DNA of 64,000 nt from Camillea tinctor (Eukaryota; Ascomycota; Sordariomycetes; Xylariales; Xylariaceae), in assembly GCA_022578605.1 (NCBI GenBank), contig MU394057.1, positions 186,001 to 250,000 of the forward strand, written 5' to 3'. Positions 12,930 through 24,200 of the stretch are shown one piece after another; positions within the stretch are counted from its first letter, which is position 1; each line of letters begins with the position of its first letter. The notes under the pieces were generated by a model. That model made no database searches. It was given only the letters and a program-made list of their open reading frames with translations, and had not been told where the DNA came from. The translations under genes and the position numbers were made by a program.

Positions 12930-13060
12930 CTCTGTCTCTGTCTCTGTCTCTGTCTCTATCTCTGTCTCTCTGTTCTTCTTCTCGCTCTCATAACACACAC
13001 ACACACACACATACACATACGCACACACACATACACACACATACACACATACATCCATAC
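12930..13060. repeat. CT / CTGTCT and CA microsatellites upstream of SET2
   Basis: Tandem TCTCTG-type units (about 12931-12970) are followed by CA and ACATACAC repeats (12993-13060). The block ends about 350 bases before the SET2 start codon and probably lies in its promoter or leader. Open frames in it on both strands are artefacts of the repeat. Confidence 0.85.
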
Positions 13061-13412
13061 ATCTATACATACATAAACACAATCCACCCCGTTCACTCAC
13101 TTCACTCATTTCCCTCCGTTGTCCTTCGCAGCCCTGTTCCGTTTCTTAATACAAACTTTCCCCTATTACTATAACTACATGGGCGCGAGGCGATTTCTCT
13201 CTCCCTCTTTCTCTCCCACACCCCCCCGGTCAAACTCGACAAATACATTCACGATAGACCCGCAACGTTCGATTGCCCCATTATCCACTAAGCTAGCTCC
13301 CTGATCGAGTGTACCCTCTCTCTCGTGGACCCCTTGACCCTCCTGAATATTATTTTTCTGTCACGCTACAACCTCACCCGTCCACACAACAACGCTGGCT
13401 GGAGACGTGAAA

Positions 13413-16400
13413 ATGGAGGACGAAGAACGTATCAAGGACGGCTTGGAGGGCCTCACTGTCGAGGCCGCATCTGCACCCCGGGAAACTACGGTCACGGTCA
13501 AGAAGGAGCACGACAGTGCGGCGTCAACACCGAATGGCAGCAAAGGTTCTAGGTCCCAGAGTCTGTCCCCTGACGAGCCCAAGGCTCGCAGTGACAGTGC
13601 ATCGACGCCCGACGGCAGCCAGCCCCCGAAACTCTCGAGAAAGGCATCGCACAAGGTCGTACCTCGAACCACTACGCTCTACACCGACGAGCCCGACGTC
13701 ACCGCCGCGTCGTGCGAGAGGTTCCAGGTCATCCCGGATTGTCTCTACGGCTCCAAGTCACTCGGCTCAACCGAACACGATGCGCTGGACTGCGATTGTA
13801 ACGAAGAGTGGCGTAGGTATCCCCAATCTGGCGAGTAGGCGAGTAGTGACGAGTAAACGAGGGCTGTGGAGCGCTAATGGGCACATGTTTCAGGGGATGG
13901 CATCAACCACGCCTGCGGCGAAGACTCGGACTGTATCAATCGAGCCACCAAGATGGAATGCGTCGACCGCGACTGCAATTGCGGAGATGCCTGCCAGAAC
14001 CAGAGGTTCCAACGCAAGCAGTATGCCGACGTCTCGGTCATCAACTCGGGCAAGAAGGGCTTTGGGCTACGGGCAAATCAAGATCTCCAGGCCAACGACT
14101 TCATCTTTGAATATATTGGCGAGGTCATCAACGAGCCCACCTTCCGGCGACGCATGATCCAATACGACAAGGAGGGCATCAAGCATTTCTATTTCATGTC
14201 CCTGACCAAGAACGAATTTGTAGACGCCACCAAGAAGGGCAATCTCGGTCGTTTTTGCAATCACTCATGCAACCCGAACTGCTACGTGGACAAATGGGTG
14301 GTCGGGAACAAACTCCGCATGGGTATTTTCGCCCAGCGTAAGATCCAGGCCGGCGAGGAGCTAGTCTTCAATTACAATGTCGATAGGTATGGCGCCGACC
14401 CCCAGCCATGCTACTGTGGTGAAGCCAACTGCATGGGATATATCGGAGGTAAGACCCAGACAGGCCGTGCTACAAAACTGCCCGATGCAACCATCGAAGC
14501 CCTGGGGATCGACGATGGCGATGGCTGGGATACTGCCGTTGCCAAGAAACCTCGGAAAAAGAAGGTCGGGGAAGACGACGAGGAGTACGTCAACAGCGTG
14601 CAGGCTCGTGGTCTGGACGAGAAGGGCGTCACCAAGGTCATGGCCACCCTCATGCAGTGCAAAGAGAAGTGGATTGCTGTCAAGCTGTTGCAACGCATCC
14701 AGCACTGCGACGACGACCGAGTGCGCAACAGGGTTGTGCAGATGCACGGGTACCAGATCCTCAAGACGGCGCTCAACACCTTTATCGAGGACCACAACGT
14801 TGTTCTTCAGATCCTCGACATCCTCTACAAGTTCCCCCGCCTGACCAAGAACAAGATTGTGGATTCCAATATCGAATCGACCATCCAGGGCTTGACCAAG
14901 TCGGAACACGAAGATGTAGCCGCCGAGTCGTCGCGTCTCCTGGAAGAATGGAGTAAATTGGAGGTGGCGTACCGAATTCCCCGAAAGAAAATTGACCCCA
15001 ACGCCAGCACGACGCCCAATTCGCAGTCTGTCAATTCTTTCGAGGAGCGCAGGGGGGGTAATCGTGCAGAGGAACCACTCATCAAGACGGTATTTACTCT
15101 TCCCGACAACACCCCTAAGGGGCCTCGCAGCAATATTCCCCAGCGCAATCCCAATTTTTACAACAACCAGCGAATTCGCCGACCTACCCCTGCCAACCTC
15201 CCTCCCGGCTGGTTCTCAGCGACCGATAAGCGTGGAAGCCAGTATTATTACACGAAGACTGGCCAAACAACATGGCAAAAGCCCACTGCACCTGCACCGG
15301 ATGCAGCCCCATCACAGCCGAAAGGTCCTTCCAAAGCGGTTCAGGAGCAGAAGCAGCTGCAACTAATCATCGACTCCCTCACCAAGCCAGAAACTGCACC
15401 TAGGAGATCTGCATCTCAAACCCCCCAGGCCAGCACGCCGACACAGGAAACGAAGAAAGACCGATGGCGTACTCTGCCGATTGAGAAACAGATGAAAATC
15501 TACGAGAATACGGTATGACCTGTTCCTTTTTTTTTTTTCCTTTTTTTCCCCTCTCCACACCACCAACCACCAACACCCCCTCACCCCTCCCCTCTTTTGT
15601 TTTATACATACATTATAATTTTAATTATTTTCATTATTATTGCTATCCTTACGCGTCTCTTACCTTACTGACTGTATCACAGCTATTTCCGCACGTGAAG
15701 CATGTTATGGACAAATTCCGCCACAAGCTGCCTAAGGAGGATCTTAAGAAGTTTGCCAAAGAAGTCAACAAGAAGCTCGTTGCATCTGATTATAAGAATA
15801 ACCGTGTCGAGGACCCCACTTCTATTACTGAGAAGCAAGAGCGAAAGGTGAAGAAGTATGTGAAAGATTTCTTTGACCGTGCTGTAGAAAAGTATAAGGC
15901 ACACGAGAAGAAGAAAGCAGAACGGGCCGAAAAGAATGGGACTGCGCCATTGCAACCTAGCCAGGAGCATATTCCCTTAAACGACTTGCAGACCATGAAA
16001 GATGATGCAGACATGACCATGAGCGATGATGAAGATGCTACCTCGACCCCTAGCAGTTCCGACCGTAAGCGAAAGCGCGACGATGACTTGACTGGTTCTC
16101 CAAGTCTGACGCCGTCCGAGACACCCTCGATGAAGCGCCTCAAAGAGGATGAGGGGGATGTTCCAAGCCCTCCTCCTCCTCCACCCCCTCCGCCTGAGGG
16201 AGATGCTTCCCTGGATCAAGATATGGCCGAACAAGAAGACCTGGTCCTAGAAGAGCAAGAAGCAGCCCTCATGCAAGAGAACGAGGAGGCGCGTGTTGCT
16301 GAGGAAGCAGAGCGCCAAAAGTTGCGCGAGGCTGAACTTGCCTTGGAGAGAGAAAACGAACTTAATATGATTGACTTCAAGAGGCAGCAGCTCGGCAAAG

Positions 16401-16513
16401 AGGCCACTGATGAAAACAATCATATGGATATAAATGGAACCCCCCAGAGTCTGGAGAATAGCGATGGTGTGCAACCCAACGAGTCCAGGAAACAGGAGGT
16501 GATGAGTCATTAA
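13413..16513 (+). CDS. set2: SET2 histone H3 lysine-36 methyltransferase, 949 aa
   Basis: It methylates H3K36 during Pol II elongation in the nucleus and binds the phosphorylated Pol II C-terminal domain. Exons are 13413-13812, 13894-15512 and 15683-16513, with GT-AG introns of 81 and 170 nt; splicing joins EEWR to [12 protein letters not shown] in the cysteine-rich AWS domain. Order along the protein: acidic, Ser-rich N-terminus; AWS (about 101-175); SET (about 176-298) with the NHSCNPN cofactor motif at 256-262 and GEELVFNYN near 287-295; post-SET Cys cluster (306-313). Then come a TFIIS-N-like helical domain (about 370-470), a WW domain (569-597, W573 and W594), an SRI domain (about 655-755) split by intron 2, and an acidic tail with a nine-proline run and a Glu-rich coiled coil. 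All key residues are present. Start: the ATG is preceded in frame only by non-ATG codons. It diverges from the AT-hook gene. Confidence 0.97.
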
Positions 16514-19075
16514 CCAGAGCTTCCTGACCTACGGACCAAAACAGACGGGCATTCCACTCAGTAACATCCCTCCTTAAGGAGACCCTGGGCTTTAAAAATC
16601 TTGGAACCCAGTAATGGCCACTATGTAATGCGGCGGAAGCAGCTACGTGTCTCTACGCCGCGTATGTATGTATCTCTAAATCTTGAACCATGACCCTCCA
16701 GAGCTAAGCGATTTTACTTTCGTCTTGTTTGTTGTTGTCTATTATATTCATGTATAACTGTTCTTGGCCAGCAGGCAACATTCGCATGTTGGGAGTTTTC
16801 ACCTTTTTATTTTTATTTTTCTTCCCCGATTGAAATTCCACGGGGATACATATATTGAGAATGGTCATTGGCCCTAGTTTGCATCTTTCGGCGAGTACAG
16901 AGAAAAGAAAGGGACAGCTGTTGTTTTTTTTCTTCTTCTTCATTCTACCTCTTTTCCAGCTTTAATTCTCTTCATACATTACCTTATTCATTTGACGGCG
17001 TTTAGGAAAAGGTAATTCGGCTGCTTTTAAACAAAAGCGTTCAATCAAAAACCATTCACTCATCATTTCTCCCCTATTTCTCACACATTCTTATTGGCTT
17101 TTGCATTAATAATATCATCAGTTATTCCCCCCGAGATCACAAACCGGGAATAGGAAACACTTGGGAAGGGAAAGGATAGAACTGGTGCGGAAATGGGTGT
17201 CGTCATCATGCCAAATAATAGACGAACATGACAACGAATCAAGAAGTACGCAGAAGGAGCAGACATGCAGATACTGCGGTCTGCCGGGAATTATCTGCAG
17301 ATGTTCTAAAGAAAGGGGGGGGGGGGTTTCAAGAGGAGAGAAAGGGAAGGCCGAATTTTTGCAAAATGGATGGTTCAATAAATCATATTCTCTGCTGCTA
17401 GCCTCTCAAACATTTTGGCTGTGGGAATGCGTGAAATCTTCAAGATGGATACAGAAAAGGGGGGGCTGTGGAGGTGGAAGGATGGAAGGTACGACTTGAC
17501 AAAAGCGAAGGAAACAAGAGCGTATAACCTATACATTTACATATCCGGCCTTTTATTTTATATAGACGGGAGAAAACATCCAGGCCAGAGAGAATACCGA
17601 AACCAAATAAGGATCCTTTTGGGGAAATACAAAGAGATATATACTCCGGCAGCGAACGAGAAAGAGAAACGAGCAGAGGAAGAAAAAAAAGGTCAGAAGG
17701 GAAAATAGGATTGTAGGGTGATTAGAGGAACCCTATGGTAGAAGAATAAAAAGAGGAAGAAAGAATTCTGGATGCTGGTATATATATACCCTACATATCT
17801 ACAGCTATTGGTCCATATCGATCGAGCTACATACCCTACATCTACGCATCCATCCCTCTACGCTGGGCACCTACTCGAGTGACTTACAAAAATATATACC
17901 ATACCTAGTGTTGGTATAAGCCATATAACCTACATCAGTTATTCACATATTCCACTAAAAAAAAGGAGAGGCTTAGTATATCACCGCTTTCAAGCTCACC
18001 CCCCAAAAGCCAATTCCCCTATCCTGATTATTCTGACCGTTTCCTCCTCCCCCCTTCTAATATAGAAGAAAATACGAGGAAATGATAGGAAAGAAGACAA
18101 GATTAGGAGCAAGGGGGGGGGAAGTGCTTTTGTATCCGGTGCAAAACGTCCTAGGGGGTGCTTCGTGCTTTGAATAGGTAAGGTTAGGTAGGGTAACCTA
18201 GGTAAGTAGCAAGCCCACACATATGTATCGATCATATCACCCTCTATCGCTATTATTAATCATAAGAATCCATGGAATTGCAAGACGAAAAACAAAAAAC
18301 GTAAGAAAGAAATAGTTACGAAGATTTCTACCTTGTCTTGGCAGCAATTTTATACTATATCCTTCCCCCCCCCCTTCCTCTCGAGGCACACACATACACA
18401 TAGGTTACACGAAATCACGTGCTAGATACATGAAGACATCATAATTGCTTAGGAACCAAGAAAAAAAAGAAAAAAAAGAATCAGGGGCCATTGATTGGTG
18501 GCATATAGAAGTTCCAAGAAAAAGGGGGTAATGGTAGCAGGTGGTTGGTTAGATGCTATATTCTTTCAACTTGGGCAACCTATGTATGAAATATCCATCC
18601 CTATTCCACGATACCAGTTGATTACCAAAGATCTTCCTCTTCTTAGCTAACTATGTAAGTTGTTACTTCGTTCTGGATCAGCAATGAAGTGTATGCAGTA
18701 CTCTCTCTCTCTCTCTTCTATCTTCCCGGAAAACCCCTCTCCGCGATATTCAGCCCCTCTTCTTCCTCCCACTTTTGGACCCGGTAATCATTCGGATAAA
18801 TATGCAGAAGTTTATGGAGCGAGAGAGACAGAGATAGAAAACAGCCGGTTTTTTGCAATGATGAGAATTCCCATGCTATAATCCTTCCGTATATATGTAT
18901 GGATTCAAGGGGAAACTGCATCCATGAAATCCGGATTAGGACCGAATTTGTCGTACTCTCACTTCCTCAGGCATGAACCCCATGCCTTATAATTAATTAT
19001 CTTTTCCATCTCAAGTTGTCATTTCAAATTGTTTATTTCTTTTTCTTTCTTTTTACGATTTTGTGTTTGACGTAT
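16514..19075. other. Convergent intergenic region SET2 / GABA-T
   Basis: No supported gene. It contains the 3' flanks of both convergent genes, T-rich tracts (16800-16940), a purine-rich segment with poly-G runs (17310-17330), and TAGGTA motifs around 18175-18205. Short open frames here have skewed Lys/Glu/Arg or Ser/Pro composition and are not credible. Confidence 0.6.
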
Positions 19076-20705
19076 TTAGCTCTGCACGATCTTCTCGAGG
19101 GCCGCGAGTAGCAGGTCAGCGTGCTGCTTCTCGAAGATCAGCATAGGCCGTAGACGGACGGCGTTGGCACCGCTGCCACCAATGTTGATGCCGAACTTCT
19201 TGGCCTTCTTCAGGAACTCATCGCGGTTGGGGTTGTCAAAGGCGATGAAGGTACCCCGGTTCTTGCCGCGTAGGTTCTCGAACTGGCCCGGGTATTTCTT
19301 GGCCAAGCCCTCGAGCTTGCCGAATAGATAGTCGCCAACCTTGGCAGTGTTCTCGACAAGGTTCAGGCGCTCGATCTCCTGGATGATGGCACGGAATAGG
19401 ATGGCGCGGGCTGGGTCTCCCATCCAAGTGTTAAATTGACGGTAAGGCTTGTTGGGGCGGAGCTCTGGGTTGCCGAAGTAGTAGCCGGCAGTCTGGGCCT
19501 TCTTGCTGAAGGTCACCATGTCAGGGGGGTCGGGCAGGTCCCAGTGGTCGTGAGCCCAGAACTTGCCGGTAGCACCAACACCAGTCTGGACCTCATCCAC
19601 GATCAAGAGCACGCCGTGCTTCTTGGTGAGGGCACGCAGGCCCCGGAAGAAGGCGGGAGAAGCGTGGTTGTCACCACCCTCAGACTGGATAGGCTCAACG
19701 ATGATAGCACAGGGGGGGATGTGGTAGTTCTTGATCAGGTGCTCTACCTCGGCGAGAGAGTCGGCTTCGGCCTTCGCATTCTCCTCGGCGTGTTCCTCAA
19801 GCGGGTACTTGAGTTGAGGGAAGGTAGCCTGGGGCCAATCAAAGGCGGGGATGTCCAGCTTGTGTATCGGCTTAGATCGGGTGGTGGAGAGCGAGCCGAA
19901 GAGTCGGCCGTGGAAAGCCGTCTTGAATGACATGATGGAGAGTTGCGAGGCACCAGGAGACTGGTTCCGCATGGCCGACTCCATCTCCTCCTCGGTGAAC
20001 TCGACAGAGGGACCACCCCGCTCACGCTGCCGTCTCCACATGAAGGCGGCCTTGTAGGCAGTCTCGTTGGCATCGGAACCAGCCATGGCGGTAAAGACCT
20101 GGTTCAGGCCCTTGGGAGCCACCTTGAGGAGACCAGTCTCGAGGATCTCAGCCCAGTCATGCGAGGGGAAGTTTCCCAAAGCAGGACGGTTAATAATGGC
20201 ATTGACCATCTCGGGGCTCTGGGCAGCCTTCACCAATGCTGGGTTGTTGTATCCAAGAGGGATAGAGGCAATCTGAGCATATCTGGGACAAGGTCAGTTT
20301 TCTCTTATCCTCTCCTTTCTTTGCTTCTAGCCATTCCGGTTCGGTAGGCAGAAATTGGGCCGCCATAACTTACACATCAAGCAGGGCGTTTCCATCGGGG
20401 TCAACAATGTAGTTACCGAAGCTCTTGGTATAGTCGGCAAGCATGTTCAAGCTTCGAGTGTCGAAGACCTTATCGAGCTTGGCAATGTGCTCCTGAGACT
20501 TGGGACCGGGGATGTCCGTCTTCAGGACGGGTGCCTCAGGCTCACCAGCATAGTAGGAAGAGACCATCCTGGCGGAGGATACGGCGAACTGACGAGTGAG
20601 GGGTTGTGAGAAGCTGAAGCTGTACCGAGAACTGACAGGAGCAGCAGAGAACCGGTTGAGGACAGTAGCTAGAGGCCGAGCGCCTCCCTGACGGAGGGCA
20701 GCCAT
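19076..20705 (-). CDS. gatA: 4-aminobutyrate aminotransferase (GABA transaminase), mitochondrial, 512 aa
   Basis: This PLP enzyme moves the amino group of GABA to 2-oxoglutarate, giving succinate semialdehyde and glutamate, as the first step of GABA use through the GABA shunt. Exons are 20705-20374 and 20282-19076; the 91-nt intron (GTAAGT...CCCAG) joins NALLDV to YAQIASIPLGYNNP without breaking the frame. The first 45 residues are rich in Arg, Ser and Ala with no acidic residue, as expected of a mitochondrial presequence. The class-III aminotransferase body follows with IVEPIQSEGGD, LLIVDEVQTGVG and the lysine pair FSKKAQTAG (K371/K372, one of which holds PLP). The C-terminal RLRPMLIFEKQHAD is intact and the length is usual. 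Start: an in-frame ATG lies upstream, but MAALRQGG fits a presequence better. It is convergent with SET2. A. nidulans gatA and yeast UGA1 are the family references. Nitrogen-type sites lie upstream (see 21093-21194). Confidence 0.96.
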
Positions 20706-21092
20706 GGCAGGATTTATATAGGAATTCAAAGTGCCAATGGCAAAGCTGACTCGAAAGGAGAGGGGGGAGATTCTCGGTGCTCGCTCTAGTGTTAGTTGCG
20801 GATAACCCCCCAACTAGAGTTGTAAGTGGAAACCCTGAGAATGACTAGTTGACTCTAGTCAGGAAAAGCTTTTTCGTCCTCGTCCTGGGGGAGATGGGTT
20901 GTGAGATGTGTTTACGTATACTCGGCCTTCGCGTTACGTGAAAGGTAAAAGGGAGAGAGATGGGACCTCTGGGAGAAGGTTGAGAAGGTGATGTTTTAAG
21001 AAGGCAAGGGGGGGAAAAGTTAGGGGGGGGGTTAGGGGAGGGAGTTAGGGGAGGGAGATAAAAGGGGGGGTCACTGAAAGGAAGAAGAAAGC

Positions 21093-21194
21093 TTATCATT
21101 CGTTCATACGAAGGGCACGAGGGGCGATATGCAATAATCCAAGCTTTGCGGGGTCATTTTGGTGCTGCTAATTGGTTAGGGGTGCCCTACGTCA
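21093..21194 (-). promoter_or_regulatory. GABA-T promoter elements: GATA, CCAAT and CRE-like sites
   Basis: Read on the minus strand, TGATAA (21093-21098) matches the AreA/NIT2 nitrogen GATA site. CCAAT lies at 21171-21175 and TGACGTA at 21188-21194 resembles a CRE/bZIP site. They lie about 390-490 bases upstream of the GABA transaminase ATG. Nitrogen control of GABA catabolism is established in Aspergillus; its use here is inference from single short matches. Confidence 0.35.
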
Positions 21195-21215
21195 GCGGTG
21201 TTCGGCATGTGCAAA

Positions 21216-21265
21216 TAGGTACTGTAGGTAGGTACTAGGTAGGTACTGCAAGTAGGTACTGCAAG
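21216..21265. repeat. Imperfect tandem of TAGGTACTGCAAG units
   Basis: About four successive units of 11-15 bases begin TAGGTACT and end TA or GCAAG. The last two are the closest match. It sits just upstream of the GABA-T promoter sites. Confidence 0.8.
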
Positions 21266-24200
21266 ACTGTACTCCCTTAGGTAAGTAACCTAGTTGCACA
21301 TGCATTCTATTAGACCAGCTTTTGTCAATCCTATTACTCTATTTGCTCTATCTGCCTACACCAAATACATCTCCCTTGGTATATCGGGACAAGTAACGGC
21401 ACCCTTCACCGCGTACACTTGCCTATTTCAGTTTTCACCTGACTATCTTTTTTTTTTTTTCTTTCTTCTTCGCTTGTTCCCGGCCCCGGGTCCCCGGTTT
21501 CTTTTCTAATTCTGGATTCCGGGGGGCTTTGTTTTTGTTTTTGGAGGGTTGTTCGTGAAAGGGCGTATGGAGAAAAGGGTGGAGAGAGACAGTGGCGTGC
21601 CCCGCCCATTGACAAGACAAGAGACTGGAACAAGCCTCTTAAACTACATAACCTAAACTATCTAAGCACTAAATGGAACTTAGACTAACGTTATCAATAC
21701 CTTGATTGAATCAGATAATTGCAGAATCCGGTAAGTCTATCCGACTCCTTCCTGCATTCTTTGATAGGAAGAGTCTTGGGGATTCTTTGCCGTAAATTTC
21801 CCGACATCGCTCTTGGCATCTTGTAAGTCTCGACCATCTCCGAGTCGACGATGATGTTGATATTGATACTGACATTGATATTGACATTGTCATTGACGAA
21901 ATCCAACCCCTTTGTTTTCTTGTGTGTCATACTTCGGTCACATCGATTTTGCTAAACATAAGGTAAAATGTCCCACACTGTTGTATAACATGTATAACAG
22001 CCTCTGTTTACCTTGACCAACGCCCAACCAATGTTCTCGAGTTGTATAACCCACGTATGGCTCATGTTGCATTGCATGTCCTCTCTGTACATGCAAGAAC
22101 CCGTCAAGTCGGGACTGTTTAAGTTATCTGCTGTAACGGCTGGTGGGTGACATGGCATTGTCCACATTACCACTGAGGCTCTTCTCACCATCCTCTCCAA
22201 TCATTTCCAGCCAATGGTTTTTCACTGAAGCTATCACCATGTGCTTCAACTGCCGACCTCACCTCCTTCTCCCTTATTGCATCGACGACAGCCAGTCAAT
22301 TCGTTTGTTTGCGCATGTAGGATCAAGCGCTAAGCTGAATTGTTGAGGGCATCTCCGGGTTGCTGAAGCAGTCATTAGCTCTTCTGGTTATCCATACAGA
22401 CGATGCTCACGCACACTCACCCACTCTGAGAACCAGGCCAGATACCAACAATCGAGATAACACGCTCAAGGTAATTGGTCATCGACAATAACATGCGCAT
22501 AGCGTCTTAGTTATGCGTGCACTATGTGCCAGTAAGGGATTGGACGATAACCATGAATTTTGCCACGAATTTCGGTTTCATCTCGTTAAAGATGGGTGAT
22601 GGGCGGCGCTCTCTATTCACCTAACCCCCAAGCATTCACTCTGGGCTTAGGTATCCAAGATGTTAGTTGCGCTGTCATACATGTCTCGGATTGTACCGAT
22701 ACCGCCATAAAGGATTGCGGACATGATCACCGACAGAGCATGGTTCCTCATATAACTTGATCGGACATTTGCTTACAACCATAAGCAAATAATATCGTGA
22801 AAATCCATCAGGAGGCAACACGGTTTTTGTCGCTAGCCCTATGATGCCGTATGAAATGATGTTTGTTCCATTGACAAGTGCACCGAGAGGAAGAGGAAGA
22901 GGGGAAGGGGAGGGGGAAGATGAAGATGGAGAGGGAGAGAGAGAACGTGGCCGAGTCCTGATTTCTGATACGCATCATTTCGATTGGTGGAATGCTGCGC
23001 CACTGGTAATAGACGAAGCGGCCACCACAAACGCAAGAAAAAGGCATGATATACTTTACATCATGCTATCCTTAGATTGTAAAGGATGCGATGTATGGCT
23101 ATCATCACCAGACTAGTCGGCGTCCCAGCGCACAATGCTCTGAGGTTTAGAGTGTGTGGTTCGACCCAACTATAGAGGTTCTCTGGGCGAGATGACCGTG
23201 AGTAAACTTGGGGTCGGCCTAGTTATCAATGCTGGGCCGGTAAATCGGGTCGATCCCAAAATTTTACTGCGAACAAAGCACATTCATCTACGTTATATCC
23301 TAAGAAGCGATTGGCTGGTTCTTTGGCATGATTGCTTTTTCGTAGGTAAGTTGATAGTCAGGGGGTAGCACATGTAACACAGACTAGAGTATCGTATTGC
23401 CTCATGATCTCGTGTCTTCTTGAAGCTGCACAGCATGACAGCTGAACCACGTGAGATCTATAGATTGGACATTTCTCATGAGCGGCAATGCTCAAAATTG
23501 GTTCCTATGAGGAAAAGGGAAAGGGAAGAGGGGTGTGAAAAGGAAAGCAAATGCATGAAGAAGTGAGCTATTTCGGGTCGTAGTCAAATGCGCCGAAGCC
23601 CCCCGTGATTACTCGCTGACGAAGACGAGTAAAAGCATCGCATTGGACTTTGAGGTCATACAACCGGGCAGCCAACGAAAACTTGGTGGTCCCTGGCCTG
23701 ATTAGGTAGCTGACTTTTTTACGTATTAGGGACGTAGCTGAAAGAAAGATTTCTCAAGGGGCTGCGCTCCGGATCTTCATTCCCGGGCAGCCGGGGTGGT
23801 AAATCTTTAAGGACCGGACTGACAAGGCCTATGATGGCTACCAGGATTTACCAGCCCAATTCATCAAGCTGAGAATCCTTGGGGAAAGGCGGTGGGTAGG
23901 GACTTTGGTGGTGAGTTGGAGACGTTATTATTTCAAAGTGGATAAGGATGAAGATGAGGTAAGAATGAGGGTGAGAGTGAGAGACAACGGCACACTGCAC
24001 ATAATTACTACGTAAAACCATGGTTTTCTGTAGAATCCAGGCAACATCCCGGCTCGAGATCTGTAAATTGGGGGGGGTCGTTATTTTAATCATGAACCCT
24101 AGCCACGCGCTCGAAGGCCTTCGAGACGGTTCCTCGCCGGGGGAAACTTCCTTGCCAATGCGAAGCCGCCTTTCCCTCCCAGGGGTGCCATGGCAGCGCG

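Larger units (their letters stand above)
8137..13412. other. 5.3-kb divergent intergenic region between AT-hook gene and SET2
   Basis: No supported coding region. From the left it holds the pyrimidine-rich leader of the minus-strand AT-hook gene, a TAGGTA/GTAAGTAA-rich block (8395-8660), pyrimidine tracts at 9020-9080 and 9618-9753, and an orphan CCAAT/TATA promoter-like set (10376-10940). These are followed by more TAGGTA motifs near 11630-11720 and 12180-12210, a (GAAC)5 repeat (11993-12012), and CT/CA microsatellites in what is probably the SET2 leader (12930-13060). The length suggests large regulatory regions or non-coding transcripts, which is inference. Confidence 0.6.

Noticed and set aside
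12816..13109. Open frames on both strands rich in Tyr-Val-Cys or Thr-His
   Set aside because: They are translations of the CT and CA microsatellites upstream of SET2.
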